A stretch of 64,000 bases of DNA from an uncultured Burkholderiales bacterium (GCA_903886485.1 CAISMH010000012.1:248001-312000), one strand, 5' to 3'. Counted from the first letter of the stretch, positions 1-10,356 are shown. The notes: a model not told the origin generated them from the letters alone. Numbers and translations: made by a program.

Positions 1-224
1 GCGTGACCCACATCAGCTTCAAGCCCAACCCCCCGTTTGACGCCATGCGCATCATTGAGCTGGTGCAAAAAAACAAGCACATCAAACTCGCAGGCAATGA
101 CCGCCTGCGCATTGAACGCGAACTGCCCGAGCCTCAGGCCCGTGCGCAAATGGTGCGTGATGTGTTGCGCTCACTCGGCACACCCACAGCCCCTGTAGCG
201 AAGACCGCTGAGACGCAGTCATAA
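1..224 (+). CDS. mfd: Transcription-repair coupling factor Mfd, C-terminal end (5' partial)
   Basis: The reading frame is open from the window edge to a TAA stop and gives about 73 residues that resemble the extreme C-terminus of Mfd. This is the part of the last domain with the pattern I-x-L-V-Q-K, then a short basic stretch, then LRIERELPEP and a final amphipathic helix. Mfd is the ATP-dependent translocase that removes RNA polymerase stalled at lesions and recruits UvrA. Only the tail is visible, so motor motifs cannot be checked. It lies 27 bp upstream of serB on the same strand, an arrangement common in Burkholderiales. The piece is short, so the call rests on the tail pattern plus context. 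Confidence 0.75.
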   Translation, partial: VTHISFKPNPPFDAMRIIELVQKNKHIKLAGNDRLRIERELPEPQARAQMVRDVLRSLGTPTAPVAKTAETQS

Positions 225-251
225 AGCACCGATGCACGCGATAATTTACCC

Positions 252-968
252 ATGACTTCTGCCTCCGAATTTGCCCCAGGCCTTGCCATCCAAGGCTTCA
301 CCGCCCCCCTGAAACTCCAAGACTTCAAACTCATCGCGTTTGACATGGATTCGACGCTAATCAACATCGAGTGCATTGACGAAATCGCCGATGCCGCAGG
401 CCGCAAGGCCGAAGTGGCGGCCATCACCGAGGCCGCCATGCGTGGTGAGATCACCGATTTCAAAGACAGCTTGCGCCGTCGCGTGGCGCTGCTCAAAGGC
501 GTGCCCGAAACAGCCTTGCACGCGGTGTTTGAACACCGTCTGCGTTTGAACCCCGGTGCCAAAACATTGGTAGACACTTGCAAAGCCCACGGCATGAAAG
601 TGCTGCTGGTCAGCGGCGGTTTCACCTTCTTTGCCGACCGCGTGTGCAAGATGCTCCACATCGACTACGCTCGCAGCAATGTGCTGGCGATTGAACACGG
701 CCTGCTCACCGGCGATGTGGTGACGCAAGACTGGGGTGATATTTGCGACGGCGCCGAAAAGCGCACGATGCTGCTACACATCTGTGCGCAAATGGGCATC
801 AGTCCCAAACAAGCGATTGCCATGGGTGACGGCGCCAACGATTTGCTGATGATGGGCGAAGCCGGTTTGTCGGTGGCATACCACGCCAAACCCAAGGTGC
901 GCGAGCAGGCCATGGTGGCCATCAACGACGGTGGCTTGGACCGTCTGCTAGAGGTTGTGAAAGCCTAA
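252..968 (+). CDS. serB: Phosphoserine phosphatase SerB
   Basis: A 238-residue HAD-superfamily phosphatase that removes phosphate from O-phosphoserine in the last step of serine synthesis. The signature motifs are visible: FDMDSTLIN with nucleophile Asp31 and acid/base Asp33, the motif II serine in LVSGGF near residue 120, and the metal-binding GDGANDL near residue 193. It lacks an N-terminal ACT regulatory domain, so it is the short form of SerB. It follows mfd and converges with uvrC across a gap of about 30 bp in which I see no terminator hairpin. Confidence 0.93.
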   Translation: MTSASEFAPGLAIQGFTAPLKLQDFKLIAFDMDSTLINIECIDEIADAAGRKAEVAAITEAAMRGEITDFKDSLRRRVALLKGVPETALHAVFEHRLRLNPGAKTLVDTCKAHGMKVLLVSGGFTFFADRVCKMLHIDYARSNVLAIEHGLLTGDVVTQDWGDICDGAEKRTMLLHICAQMGISPKQAIAMGDGANDLLMMGEAGLSVAYHAKPKVREQAMVAINDGGLDRLLEVVKA

Positions 969-999
969 AGAAGGCGCAAGCCAACAGCAAGCAGCGAAC

Positions 1000-2943
1000 T
1001 TAACGCAACGCGTTGTAAATCGTTTGCGCCAACTCAGGCGAAATACCCTCCACCGTGCACAGATCAGCCACGCTGGCATCTCCCACCCCGCGCGCACCGC
1101 CGAAGCGTTGCAACAGCTTGGCGCGCTTCTTGGGGCCAACACCCGGAATTTCTTCCAGCTTGCTACCACCCACGCGCACTTTGGCGCGCGCAGCACGCAT
1201 GCCGGTGATGGCAAAGCGGTGGGCCTCGTCGCGGATTTGCGCCACCAGCATCAGAGCCGCTGAATCACGGCCGAGGTAGACCTTCTCGCGCCCATCCGCA
1301 AACACCAACTCTTCCAAGCCCACTTTGCGGCCCTCGCCTTTTTCCACGCCCACGATGCGCGACAAATCGAGTCCGAGCGACTCAAACACCTCACGCGCCA
1401 TGCTCACTTGGCCTTTGCCACCGTCAATCAGCACGAGGTCGGGCAGCTTGCCCTCGCCCGCACGGACCGCCTCGGCCAGCTTGCTGTAGCGACGCACCAG
1501 CACTTGGCGCATGGCGGCGTAGTCGTCACCGCCCGTGATCCCCTCAATGTTGTAGCGGCGGTATTCCGCGCTTTGCATTTTGTGGTGGTGAAACACCACG
1601 CACGACGCCTGCGTAGACTCGCCCGAGGTGTGTGAGATGTCAAAGCACTCCACGCGGAATTGCTCTAAATCTTCTGGCGCCAAGTCGAGCGCATCCACCA
1701 GAGCACGCGTGCGTGCTTGCTGCGAACCTTCTTCGGCCAACAAACGGGCCAGTTGAATGTCGGCGTTTTGTTGCGCCATTTCTAGCCACACACGGCGTTG
1801 CTCGCGCGGGTTATGCACGGCCGTGATCTTCACGCCGGTTTGATCGGTCAGCGCTTGCAGCAGCTCTTTGTCCACCGCATGGCTGGTGATGAGTGCGGGC
1901 GGCACGGGCACATCCAAATAGTGTTGGCTCAAAAAGGCTTCCAGCACCTCGGCAGGCTCGGCATCGTCCACATGCACAGGGAAGTATGGTCGGTCACCCA
2001 AATGGCGGCCTCCACGCACCATCGCTAAGTTGACGCAAGCTTTGCCGCCCTGCACTTTGACGGCGAGGATGTCCACGTCTTGGTCGCCCACGGTGTCCAC
2101 CGCTTGTTGGTGCAACACTTTGGAGAGCGCCCCCATTTGGTTGCGCAACTCGGCGGCTTGTTCAAACTCCAGTCGTTCGGCATGCGCCATCATGCGCGCT
2201 TCAATGCTGCCCATGACCTCTTGGGTTTCACCGCGCAGCAAGCGCATGGCACTGTCCACATCACGCTGGTAATCGGGCACCGAGATGAGGCCCACACACG
2301 GCCCCGAGCAACGCTTGATTTGAAACAGCAAGCACGGGCGCGTGCGGTTGTTGAACACCGTGTCTTCGCAGGTGCGCAAGCGAAACACTTTTTGCAACAG
2401 TTGGATGGCCTCGCGCACCGCCCACACGCTGGGATAGGGGCCGAAGTAATCGTGGCGTTTGTCCACCGCGCCACGGTAATACACCACGCGGGGCACTTGT
2501 TGTGGGCTGGGGTTCGCGGGCGTGCCATTTGGCGTGGCCTGCTTGGGGGCGTCCTCGGTTTTCACCGCCACGCCTCGCGTCATCTTCAAATACGGGTAAC
2601 TCTTGTCGTCACGGAACAAGATGTTGTATTTGGGCTTGAGCGTTTTGATGAGGTTGTTTTCCAGCAGCAACGCTTCAGCCTCAGAGCGCACCACCGTGGT
2701 TTCCATGCGCACAATCTTGCTCACCATGTGACCAATGCGTGTGCCTCCGTGATCGTTTTGGAAATAGCTGGACACCCGCTTCTTCAGGTTGATCGCCTTG
2801 CCCACATACAACACCTGCTCTTGCGCATCAAAGTAGCGGTACACCCCGGGCAACGCAGGCAAGCTGCCCACCAATTCGAGCAACTCGGGGGGGTGGCGCG
2901 GTGCGGCGTTGTTTGGCTTAGCGTCTGAAGAAGTTTTGGACAT
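1000..2943 (-). CDS. uvrC: Excinuclease ABC subunit C
   Basis: UvrC makes the dual incisions beside UvrAB-marked DNA damage. At 647 residues from the chosen ATG it has family length. In order it shows the GIY-YIG nuclease domain ([12 protein letters not shown] then VLYVGKA), a UVR motif near the middle ([12 protein letters not shown]), the RNase H-like endonuclease domain, and a C-terminal helix-hairpin-helix pair ([19 protein letters not shown]). The frame stays open about 150 bases further upstream, but that stretch overlaps the divergent earP gene and has no UvrC-like sequence. The ATG at 2943, just before the GIY-YIG region, is therefore preferred. Confidence 0.95.
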   Translation of the reverse strand: MSKTSSDAKPNNAAPRHPPELLELVGSLPALPGVYRYFDAQEQVLYVGKAINLKKRVSSYFQNDHGGTRIGHMVSKIVRMETTVVRSEAEALLLENNLIKTLKPKYNILFRDDKSYPYLKMTRGVAVKTEDAPKQATPNGTPANPSPQQVPRVVYYRGAVDKRHDYFGPYPSVWAVREAIQLLQKVFRLRTCEDTVFNNRTRPCLLFQIKRCSGPCVGLISVPDYQRDVDSAMRLLRGETQEVMGSIEARMMAHAERLEFEQAAELRNQMGALSKVLHQQAVDTVGDQDVDILAVKVQGGKACVNLAMVRGGRHLGDRPYFPVHVDDAEPAEVLEAFLSQHYLDVPVPPALITSHAVDKELLQALTDQTGVKITAVHNPREQRRVWLEMAQQNADIQLARLLAEEGSQQARTRALVDALDLAPEDLEQFRVECFDISHTSGESTQASCVVFHHHKMQSAEYRRYNIEGITGGDDYAAMRQVLVRRYSKLAEAVRAGEGKLPDLVLIDGGKGQVSMAREVFESLGLDLSRIVGVEKGEGRKVGLEELVFADGREKVYLGRDSAALMLVAQIRDEAHRFAITGMRAARAKVRVGGSKLEEIPGVGPKKRAKLLQRFGGARGVGDASVADLCTVEGISPELAQTIYNALR

Positions 2944-2968
2944 GCCCGTATTGTGGACAATCTGAGAT

Positions 2969-4093
2969 GTGAAAAATCCACCCCATTCATCACCCAGCCT
3001 GCGCTGGGATATTTTTTGTAGCGTCATCGACAACCATGGCGACCTCGGTGTGTGCTGGCGGCTGTGCGCCGACCTCGCACAACGTGGGCACACGGTGCGC
3101 TTGTGGGTGGACGATGCATCGGCGCTGGCATGGATGGCACCGCAAGGCTGTGCGGGAGTGTCCGTGCATGCATGGCCCAGCGACGAAACACTGCACGCCT
3201 TGGCCCAAGACGCGCGCTGTCAAGTGGGTGATGTGGTGGTCGAAGCCTTTGGCTGCGAGTTACCCCACGCATGTCAAGCGCTGATGGCGCGGGCTACGCC
3301 ACCGGTGTGGATCAACCTCGAATACCTGAGTGCTGAAAGTTATGTCGCGCGATCGCACGGCTTGGCCTCGCCCGTCATGAGTGGCCCTGCGCGTGGCCTG
3401 ACCAAATGGTTTTTCTTTCCGGGCTTCACAGCCAACACGGGTGGCTTGCTGCGCGAGCCAAATTTGGCTGAGCGGCACACGGCGTTTGACCGCACAGCAT
3501 GGCTATCTGCCCTGCCACTCGACAAGCCCCTTGCGGCCAAAGAGCGCCTCATCAGCCTGTTTTGCTACGAACCCACCGCCTTGCCTGATTTGCTGAAACA
3601 ACTCAGCCAAGCCGACGCGCCCACGCGTTTGCTCGTTGCCCAAGGCCGCCCCAGCGCCGCCGTGGCATCGGCCACGCAAGCCCTACACATGGCTAGCAGC
3701 GGCACGGGCCAGTTGCACATCAGTCAACTGCCCTACCTCCGTCAAACCGACTTTGACCACCTGCTGTGGGCGTGTGACCTCAACTTTGTGCGGGGCGAGG
3801 ACTCGTTGGTGCGTGCGCTGTGGGCGGGCCAGCCCTTCGTGTGGCACATTTACCCGCAAGACGATTTGGCCCACCACGACAAGCTGCTCGCGTTGATGGA
3901 AGCACTGGATATGCCTGCCGAGTTAAGAAATTTTCATGCGGTTTGGAACGGACTGACAACAGGGCCACTTCCTGCGCTATCCCGCACTGTCATTGACGAT
4001 TGGCGACGTTGGCATCGTCAAGCACAGCAAGGTTTGCAAGCCCAAACCGACCTCACAAGCCGCCTGCTCAGTTTTGTGGCCCAAAAACGCTAA
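2969..4093 (+). CDS. earP: EF-P arginine rhamnosyltransferase EarP
   Basis: A 374-residue GT-B glycosyltransferase that moves rhamnose from dTDP-rhamnose onto an arginine of elongation factor P. The opening [21 protein letters not shown] is the hallmark N-terminus of the family (DUF2331), with the catalytic Asp region in VIDNHGD. The C-terminal half carries the nucleotide-sugar motif [27 protein letters not shown]. It sits directly upstream of efp, as in organisms that use this modification. The start is a GTG 26 bp from the divergent uvrC start. No ATG lies before the conserved N-terminus, so a non-ATG start is needed. Confidence 0.93.
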   Translation: MKNPPHSSPSLRWDIFCSVIDNHGDLGVCWRLCADLAQRGHTVRLWVDDASALAWMAPQGCAGVSVHAWPSDETLHALAQDARCQVGDVVVEAFGCELPHACQALMARATPPVWINLEYLSAESYVARSHGLASPVMSGPARGLTKWFFFPGFTANTGGLLREPNLAERHTAFDRTAWLSALPLDKPLAAKERLISLFCYEPTALPDLLKQLSQADAPTRLLVAQGRPSAAVASATQALHMASSGTGQLHISQLPYLRQTDFDHLLWACDLNFVRGEDSLVRALWAGQPFVWHIYPQDDLAHHDKLLALMEALDMPAELRNFHAVWNGLTTGPLPALSRTVIDDWRRWHRQAQQGLQAQTDLTSRLLSFVAQKR

Positions 4094-4165
4094 AATAAGC
4101 GGCTTTGCGAACCCTATCGCAGCTTGAGCTGCATGGGCCACAACCCTCTAAGAAAACCTCACACT

Positions 4166-4720
4166 ATGAAAACCGCTCAAGAAATCCGCGTTGGCAACGT
4201 CATCATGCACGGCAAGGACCCTATGGTTGTCCTGCGCACCGAATACCAACGTGGCGGCCGTGGCTCCTCCACCGTTCGCATGAAATTGAAAAGCTTGATC
4301 GCCAACTTCGGTACCGAAGTCGTGTTCAAAGCTGACGACAAGATGGACCAAGTCATCTTGGACAAGAAAGACTGTACCTACTCTTACTTTGCTGACCCCA
4401 TGTACGTGTGCATGGACGCCGACTTCAACCAATACGAAGTGGAAGCCAGCAACATGGGCGACGCCCTGAACTACCTCGAAGACGGCATGGAACTCGAAGT
4501 GGTGTTCTACGACGACAAAGCCATCTCTGTGGAATTGCCTACCAACGTGGTGCGCGAAATCACGTGGACAGAGCCTGCGGTCAAAGGTGATACCTCAGGC
4601 AAGGTGTTAAAGCCCGCCAAAATTGCCACTGGCTTTGAAGTCGCTGTGCCTTTGTTTGTGGCCCAAGGCGACAAAGTTGAAGTGGACACACGCACCGGTG
4701 AATACCGCAAGCGCGTCTAA
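4166..4720 (+). CDS. efp: Elongation factor P
   Basis: EF-P relieves ribosome stalling at polyproline stretches. The 184-residue protein has the three-barrel EF-P layout (KOW-like N-terminus, OB domain, C-terminal OB domain ending GEYRKRV). The loop tip reads QRGGRGSS, and counting from the chosen ATG places arginine at residue 32, the acceptor for EarP rhamnosylation, where other lineages carry a modifiable lysine. An in-frame ATG lies 42 bases upstream, but family alignment of [11 protein letters not shown] supports the start given here. A strong intrinsic terminator follows. Confidence 0.96.
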   Translation: MKTAQEIRVGNVIMHGKDPMVVLRTEYQRGGRGSSTVRMKLKSLIANFGTEVVFKADDKMDQVILDKKDCTYSYFADPMYVCMDADFNQYEVEASNMGDALNYLEDGMELEVVFYDDKAISVELPTNVVREITWTEPAVKGDTSGKVLKPAKIATGFEVAVPLFVAQGDKVEVDTRTGEYRKRV

Positions 4721-4742
4721 GCTTTCAAAGCTTTTGCCAATC

Positions 4743-4766
4743 AAGGCCTCTTCGGAGGCCTTTTTT
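4743..4766 (+). terminator. Intrinsic terminator after efp
   Basis: A perfect 8-bp stem AAGGCCTC/GAGGCCTT closes a TTCG tetraloop and runs into six T residues. This is a textbook rho-independent terminator on the plus strand, 22 bp after the efp stop. Confidence 0.93.
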
Positions 4767-4801
4767 CATGGGCCTGTCCATCGAGCCGCTAACATAGCGC
4801 C

Positions 4802-5665
4802 ATGGATGGAATGCTAGACCCTCACGACCGAAGAATTGCCGAAGCTTGGGAAACGCTGAAAGCGCAACACCCACCTGGCGATACGCTGTCGCCCGAATCC
4901 AACCGACTGGCCTTTGCAGACCCCGAGTTTTTGCTGCGTCGCGAAACGCGCGGCATTCGCTTACAACTGGAAATGCTCAAGCCCGATTTGGCGCAGCAGG
5001 CTATGGGCATTGAACACACCGTGGTGGTGTTTGGCAGTGCCCGCTTCAGGAGCGAAGAAGAAGCGCACCGCATCTTGCTCAAAGCGCGCGCGAGCAACGA
5101 TGAACAAGCCATCACACAAGCCGAGACCTTGGTGCGTAACGCGCGCTTTTACGAGCAGTCTCGTGCCTTGGGACACCTCATCACCAAATTCAGCGCCGAC
5201 CAAACCAAGGAGCGCAAGTTCTTCATCTGCACAGGGGGTGGCCCCGGCATCATGGAAGCTGCCAACCGAGGTGCTTCAGAGGCGGGTGGCATCAGCGTGG
5301 GATTGAACATCGCTCTGCCACATGAGCAAACCCCTAACCCCTACATCACACCCGGGCTGAGTTTCAAATTTCATTACTTTGCGCTGCGCAAAATGCACTT
5401 CATGATGCGGGCCAAAGCCTTGGTGGCATTCCCCGGCGGCTATGGCACCATGGATGAATTGTTTGAAACGCTGACCTTGGTGCAATGCAAAAAAGCCAAA
5501 CCCGTGCCGATTGTTTTGTTTGGCACCAGCTACTGGAAACGCCTGTTCAACATCTCCGTGATGATTGAAGAAGGTGTCATTTCGGCCGAAGACGCAGACC
5601 TGTTCAAGTACAGCGACAGCGTCGAAGAAGCGTGGGAATTTATTCGTGCTTTTTATGAACTCTGA
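4802..5665 (+). CDS. LOG-family (TIGR00730) Rossmann-fold protein
   Basis: A 287-residue protein with the two LOG motifs: GGGPGIMEAANRGA near residue 146 and PGGYGTMDELFE near residue 217. The family includes cytokinin riboside 5'-monophosphate phosphoribohydrolases, which cleave ribose phosphate from a nucleobase, and nucleotide hydrolases related to PpnN. The N-terminal extension before the Rossmann core is typical of the longer proteobacterial group. The physiological substrate cannot be told from sequence. The gene is monocistronic, between the efp terminator and a convergent MFS gene whose end overlaps it by 26 bp. Confidence 0.85.
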   Translation: MDGMLDPHDRRIAEAWETLKAQHPPGDTLSPESNRLAFADPEFLLRRETRGIRLQLEMLKPDLAQQAMGIEHTVVVFGSARFRSEEEAHRILLKARASNDEQAITQAETLVRNARFYEQSRALGHLITKFSADQTKERKFFICTGGGPGIMEAANRGASEAGGISVGLNIALPHEQTPNPYITPGLSFKFHYFALRKMHFMMRAKALVAFPGGYGTMDELFETLTLVQCKKAKPVPIVLFGTSYWKRLFNISVMIEEGVISAEDADLFKYSDSVEEAWEFIRAFYEL

Positions 5666-6791
5666 GCAAATACGCACTGCGCGAGCCCAAGCCCACCACG
5701 GCTGAGACACACCAAAATACCCCACTGATGCCAATGACGGTGCCTGCCGCACCAAACAACATCGGCATCAACACGCTGGATGCATTGATGCCCATCAAGC
5801 GCAAGCCCAAGGCTTCACCATGGCGATGCTCCGGCGTGATTTGGTGCAAGGTACTCATCACCATGGGCTGAACACCGCCCAATGACAACCCCAGCAACAA
5901 CGAGCAAGCCCCCATCAACCACGCCGTTTCGGTGAATGGGTAAACTGCCAGCATGAACGAGGTGATGAGCATCGCCCCCGTGATGACTTGCCACTCATGC
6001 AAACGCGCCGCGACAAAAGGCATCAACATGCGAATGAAGGCTGCGGCCAACGCAAATACCCCCAAGATCGAACCAATGGCTGAAGCGCTCAAGCCACGTT
6101 CATGGCCCATGATGGGAACCACGAAGGTGTGTACATCCCAGCAAGCCGATAAAAACCAATTCACCATCAACAAGCGGCGGAACATGGGTTGGTTCAACAA
6201 ATCCCATGCGCTATTTTTTTCATGTCCTTCAGGTTTCACCACTTTGGGCAACTCATGGGCTTGGCGGATCCACAACCAAGCCACGACAGGAAGCAAAGCC
6301 ATCGCGGCAAACGCCCACTGAAAGCCAGCATGGTCGATCAGCAAACCAGCGGTGAACGGGCCAATGAAGTTGGAACACGCAGGAGCAATCGAGAGCCAGC
6401 TGAAAGCCTGCTTCATTTGCGCCAAGCCCTGCGCCGCACGCCCCACATGACGCTGCAACGCAATGATGGCGAGGCCACTCGCCCCGCCCGTCATCAAGGC
6501 ACTGAAACACAGCATCGAAAAGTTAGGCCAAATCGCCGCAGAGCCTGCACCGATGACCCCCATGAGCACGCTCCACATCACCGGTCGCTTCAAGCCATGC
6601 AGGTCTGCATAGCGTCCCGCAGGCAAAGCCAAGAACACTTGCGTCAAGGCAAACATGGCCAGCAACACACCGACAGCCGCTTCGCTTTGGCCGCTGCGTA
6701 AAGCCATCAGCGGTGCGGCCATGCGCATGCCCGTCATGCAGGCATGCAGGCACACTTGGCCTGCCATCAGCTTGAGGAGTTCACGTTTCAA
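5640..6791 (-). CDS. MFS transporter
   Basis: A 383-residue protein with about twelve hydrophobic segments and the MFS signature after helix 2 (LPAGRYADLHGLKRPV, the G-x(3)-D-x(2)-G-x-K/R-P pattern). Substrate unknown. The start is a TTG inside the sequence TTGA shared with the rmuC stop codon, which points to translational coupling with rmuC. Its 3' end overlaps the convergent LOG gene. No signal indicates whether it exports drugs or metabolites. Confidence 0.82.
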   Translation of the reverse strand: MKRELLKLMAGQVCLHACMTGMRMAAPLMALRSGQSEAAVGVLLAMFALTQVFLALPAGRYADLHGLKRPVMWSVLMGVIGAGSAAIWPNFSMLCFSALMTGGASGLAIIALQRHVGRAAQGLAQMKQAFSWLSIAPACSNFIGPFTAGLLIDHAGFQWAFAAMALLPVVAWLWIRQAHELPKVVKPEGHEKNSAWDLLNQPMFRRLLMVNWFLSACWDVHTFVVPIMGHERGLSASAIGSILGVFALAAAFIRMLMPFVAARLHEWQVITGAMLITSFMLAVYPFTETAWLMGACSLLLGLSLGGVQPMVMSTLHQITPEHRHGEALGLRLMGINASSVLMPMLFGAAGTVIGISGVFWCVSAVVGLGSRSAYLLRVHKKHE

Positions 6792-8044
6792 ACTTGGCTG
6801 TCCGAATCATCCAAGGCTTCGTCGAACTTGGGCAGCAAGGCTTGTGCTTCGCCTTCGGGGAGTGCCTCGACGTTCTTCAATGCGCGACGCATTTGGCGGC
6901 TGCGCGTGTCAGCGCGGTCCAAGGTGTCCGCAGCTTTTTGCACCTGCTCGCGCACCTTCTCCACCCAATCGCCATAGCGTTCGAATTCGGTTTTGACGGC
7001 GCCCAACACCTTCCATACCTCGGAGGCTTGTTGCTCCAATGCGAGTGTGCGAAAGCCCATGTGCAAGCTGTTGAGCATGGCCAGCAAGGTGGTCGGGCCA
7101 GCCAAGGTGACGCGGTAGTCGCGTTGCAAACTGTCCATCAAACCGGGACGGCGCAACACTTCGGCGTACAAGCCCTCGGCAGGCAAAAACAAAATTGCAA
7201 AGTCCGTGGTGTGCGGGGGCGCGAGGTAGCTCTCGGCAATGCTCTTGGCTTCGGTGCGAATGCGTGCTTCCAAGGATTTGGCAGCCACTTCTGCGGCGAG
7301 GGCATCGGCGCGGTCTTGCGCATCCAGCAAGCGCTCATAGTCCTCGCGCGGGAACTTGGCATCAATCGGTAACCAGACGGGCTCACCGTCTTCGCCACCC
7401 CGGCCTGGAAACCGAATCGCAAAGTCCACACGTTGGTTGCTGCGCGGTTTGGTTTCAACTTGCTTGGCGTATTGCTCAATCGTGAGCACTTGTTCGAGCA
7501 AGGCCTCTAACTGCACCTCGCCAAACATGCCGCGTGTTTTGACGTTGGTCAGCACGCGTTGCAAGCTGCCCACGCCATCGGCCAACTTTTGCATTTGGCC
7601 GAGGCCGTTGTGGACTTGCTCCAAACGCTCGGCCACTTGTTTGAAGCTCTCAGACAGGCGTTTCTCTAAGGTGGTTTGCAGCTTCTCGTCCACCGTGCGG
7701 CGCATTTCATCGAGTTTGTCGGCATTGCTTTTTTGCAATTGCTGCAACTGTTGGTTCAAGGTGTCGCCAATGCTTTTTTGCATCAGCGTGAGTTGCTGCA
7801 CTTGGCTTTGTTGGAACAGCGCCAAGTTTTGTGTCAGCTCTTGACGGCCACCTCTCGAGGACTCGGCAATCTCGGTGCGCAATTCGCGCTCAATGCGCTC
7901 GAGCTTTTCGTGCATGCTTTGCAAGCTCTGTTGCAAAGCCAGCGCAGCAGCAGTGTCTGACTGACCACTGGGGCGGCGCACCAGCATCAACAACAGCAAG
8001 GCATTGAAAGCACCAATGCCAACCGCAATCCAAATTTCCATCAT
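6788..8044 (-). CDS. rmuC: DNA recombination protein RmuC
   Basis: A 418-residue protein with an N-terminal membrane anchor (residues 3-22), a long coiled coil rich in Gln, Leu and Glu (about 30-160), and the RmuC nuclease-like core containing RGMFGEVQLEALLEQ, VDFAIRFPG and PIDAKFPREDY. RmuC limits inversions at short inverted repeats and is related to PD-(D/E)XK nucleases. The ATG overlaps the stop of the upstream dehydrogenase gene as ATGA, and the stop overlaps the MFS start, so these three are likely co-translated. Confidence 0.92.
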   Translation of the reverse strand: MMEIWIAVGIGAFNALLLLMLVRRPSGQSDTAAALALQQSLQSMHEKLERIERELRTEIAESSRGGRQELTQNLALFQQSQVQQLTLMQKSIGDTLNQQLQQLQKSNADKLDEMRRTVDEKLQTTLEKRLSESFKQVAERLEQVHNGLGQMQKLADGVGSLQRVLTNVKTRGMFGEVQLEALLEQVLTIEQYAKQVETKPRSNQRVDFAIRFPGRGGEDGEPVWLPIDAKFPREDYERLLDAQDRADALAAEVAAKSLEARIRTEAKSIAESYLAPPHTTDFAILFLPAEGLYAEVLRRPGLMDSLQRDYRVTLAGPTTLLAMLNSLHMGFRTLALEQQASEVWKVLGAVKTEFERYGDWVEKVREQVQKAADTLDRADTRSRQMRRALKNVEALPEGEAQALLPKFDEALDDSDSQV

Positions 8045-9015
8045 GCAGACACCGAGTTCAAAGGCGTCAGCGACTTGCCTTGCGTGAAATAGCTGATGAG
8101 GTTGTCTGCCGCCAAATTAGCCATGGCACGACGCGTGGGAATGGAAGCGCTGGCAATGTGCGGCGTCAACACCACATTGGGGACGGTCAGCAAGTCAGGA
8201 TGCACTTGGGGCTCACCCTCAAACACATCCAAACCTGCTGCCGCAATGCGTTTCTCGCGCAGCGCCACCGCCAATGCGGCATCGTCCACAATACCGCCGC
8301 GCGCAATGTTGATGAGCGTGGCGGTGGGCTTCATTTGCGCCAACTCAGCGGCACCGATGGTGTGATGCGACGCTGGGCTGTAGGGCACGACCAACATCAC
8401 GTGGTCGGCGGTCTGGAGCAAGGTTTCTTTGCTGACATAGCTGGCTTTGCACTCGGCTTCCGCCTCGGCACTCAGGCGTGAGCGGTTGTGATAAATCACC
8501 TTCATGCCAAAGCCATGTGCGGCGCGGCGCGCAATGCCTTGGCCGATGCGACCCATGCCCAAGATACCTATGGTGCTGCCATGCACTTCTGCGCCGGCAA
8601 ACATGTCGTAGCGCCATTGCGTCCACTCACCACGGCGCAGGTAATGCTCGCTCTCGGTGATGCGGCGTGCGGTGGCCATCAACAAAGCAAATCCAAAGTC
8701 GGCGGTGGTCTCAGTCAACACATCGGGCGTGTTGCTGGCTTGCACACCTTGCGCAGTCATGGCTGGTACGTCAAAGTTGTTGTAGCCCACCGCCATGTTG
8801 GCCACGGCTTTGAGATGGGTGCAGGCTTGAAGCACATCGGCATCGACAGGGTCAGACCCCGTGGTGAGTGCACCCACATGTTGCGACAGGGCTTTCGTCC
8901 ATGACGCCTTGGTCCAAGGCGTGTCAGCTTGGTTGTCAGTCACGTCAAAGTGTTCGCGTAAACGCGCTAAGACGTCATCAAAGATAGGACGGGCGACGAT
9001 GATTTTCGGCTTCAT
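8041..9015 (-). CDS. D-2-hydroxyacid dehydrogenase (glyoxylate/hydroxypyruvate reductase type)
   Basis: A 324-residue NAD(P)-dependent dehydrogenase of the D-isomer-specific family. It shows the nucleotide-binding GMGRIGQGIARRA around residue 155, the catalytic Arg in NIARGGIVDD, the Glu in LDVFEGEP, and the His in TPHIASAS. The GhrB/glyoxylate reductase subgroup is the best match, reducing glyoxylate or hydroxypyruvate in the cytoplasm. The exact substrate is not certain. It lies between the antiporter (5-bp gap) and rmuC (4-bp overlap) in one transcriptional direction. Confidence 0.88.
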   Translation of the reverse strand: MKPKIIVARPIFDDVLARLREHFDVTDNQADTPWTKASWTKALSQHVGALTTGSDPVDADVLQACTHLKAVANMAVGYNNFDVPAMTAQGVQASNTPDVLTETTADFGFALLMATARRITESEHYLRRGEWTQWRYDMFAGAEVHGSTIGILGMGRIGQGIARRAAHGFGMKVIYHNRSRLSAEAEAECKASYVSKETLLQTADHVMLVVPYSPASHHTIGAAELAQMKPTATLINIARGGIVDDAALAVALREKRIAAAGLDVFEGEPQVHPDLLTVPNVVLTPHIASASIPTRRAMANLAADNLISYFTQGKSLTPLNSVSA

Positions 9016-9019
9016 TGCA

Positions 9020-10348
9020 TTACTCAGTCATGTTTAATTGTTTAGCCCACCAAGGGGTGAGCGCAGGCAGCACAGTCAAGGTCCAAATCACCACCCACGC
9101 CGTCAAAGGCATGAGCTGTGTCAGGTCCGGAAACTGCGCCACGGTGATCACGGCCAACACCACGGGAATCACCCCCGTTTCGCGAACAGCGCACAGAAAC
9201 AGTTTTTCAGATCGACCCATGGCCGTTGGCATCAGTGAAATGAAGACCGCCAACGGACGCGCGAAGACGATGAACGCCAGCGACACGAACAAGCCCAAGC
9301 CTGCGGTCTCGGCCAGATGCGGCAAGGCGACGAAAGGCCCCACCATCATGAAGATGGTGGGCTTGGCCAAGCTCTCGATTTTCACTTCGAGGTTGTGTAA
9401 CAAACCGTGAAAATGGTGTGTGCCGTGGTTGAAATTGGCTAACAGGCCAGCAATGAAAGCCGCCAAAAATCCATTGCCGTGCATCATCTGCGCCAGCACA
9501 AAGGTGACCAAGGGGACGGCTAAAACCAAAGCGAAGTCATACGGCGCATCCAGCTTGCCTTGTGCATGACGCTTGGATTTGTAGCGTTCAAAAGCATACA
9601 TGGCGAGCCAGCCGATGACACCGGCCACGATGCCAAATCCAAACTGCATGGCGAGCCGTTGCAAGTTGTCAGGACTGAACAGGCCTGCGGCCAACAAACG
9701 GACGCTGTCAATTTGAACGCCGCCCAAAATCATGACCGAAATCGCCCCGGTGAAGATCGCGCCGACAGCATCGTTCAAGGCACTTTCGGCCACCGACAAG
9801 CTCGGCATTTGTTTGAACTCCGACTTGAACACCACAGTCTTGAGCGTGGGGATCAATGCTGCTGGATCGGTCGAACTCATGATGGCGGCTAAGAGTGCGG
9901 CTGTTTTGCTGTCCAAGCCTAGCCACATCAGTACCTGAAACATCACGAAGAACGTGATCAAGTAACCCACCGTGGCGATGAGCAGTGTGGGCAACGCAAT
10001 CTTTAAGAAGTCCTTGCGTTCGATCTCATCGCCGCCCGACTTCAGAATGATGGCAGCAAGCGATGTACATACCACCACCGACAGCACCAGTTGCGCGGAC
10101 AAAGGTGCCAGTGCATCGTGCAACACAATGCCGATCAGCAACTGCAAGGTAAAGCTCGGAAAAAGTGTGCCCTCAGCCGCTTTGCTACAGCCCCAACCAA
10201 ACACGAGAAACAAACCCAAGCACCAAAGCGCCGCAGCGATGGCGGCCTCAGCGCCACCCAAGGCAGCAATGTGACTGAGCAACAAAGGCGCCAGCGCATT
10301 CAAACAAAAGGCCAGCGCAAACACCCAAACAATTTTGAGGTAGTTCAT
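9020..10348 (-). CDS. Cation:proton antiporter (CPA1-like)
   Basis: A 442-residue membrane protein with about a dozen transmembrane helices and the Na+/H+ exchanger hallmark region: MSSTDPAALIPTLK and then SLSVAESALNDAVGAIFTG, where an acidic Asn-Asp pair sits mid-membrane. Such proteins exchange Na+ or K+ for protons at the inner membrane. The open frame reaches 69 codons further upstream into pncB in unrelated, non-hydrophobic sequence, so the ATG just before the first membrane helix (MNYLKIVWVFALAF) is chosen. It lies 8 bp after pncB. Confidence 0.87.
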   Translation of the reverse strand: MNYLKIVWVFALAFCLNALAPLLLSHIAALGGAEAAIAAALWCLGLFLVFGWGCSKAAEGTLFPSFTLQLLIGIVLHDALAPLSAQLVLSVVVCTSLAAIILKSGGDEIERKDFLKIALPTLLIATVGYLITFFVMFQVLMWLGLDSKTAALLAAIMSSTDPAALIPTLKTVVFKSEFKQMPSLSVAESALNDAVGAIFTGAISVMILGGVQIDSVRLLAAGLFSPDNLQRLAMQFGFGIVAGVIGWLAMYAFERYKSKRHAQGKLDAPYDFALVLAVPLVTFVLAQMMHGNGFLAAFIAGLLANFNHGTHHFHGLLHNLEVKIESLAKPTIFMMVGPFVALPHLAETAGLGLFVSLAFIVFARPLAVFISLMPTAMGRSEKLFLCAVRETGVIPVVLAVITVAQFPDLTQLMPLTAWVVIWTLTVLPALTPWWAKQLNMTE

Positions 10349-10356
10349 AAGCTCGG

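Noticed and set aside
3..224. Start codon at position 3 as a small complete gene
   Set aside because: The frame is open to the window edge and matches the end of Mfd, so it is a truncated large gene.
2080..2928. Long plus-strand open frame opposite uvrC
   Set aside because: It is antisense to a clear UvrC, has a His/Arg/Ala-rich composition typical of a shadow frame, and matches no family I know.
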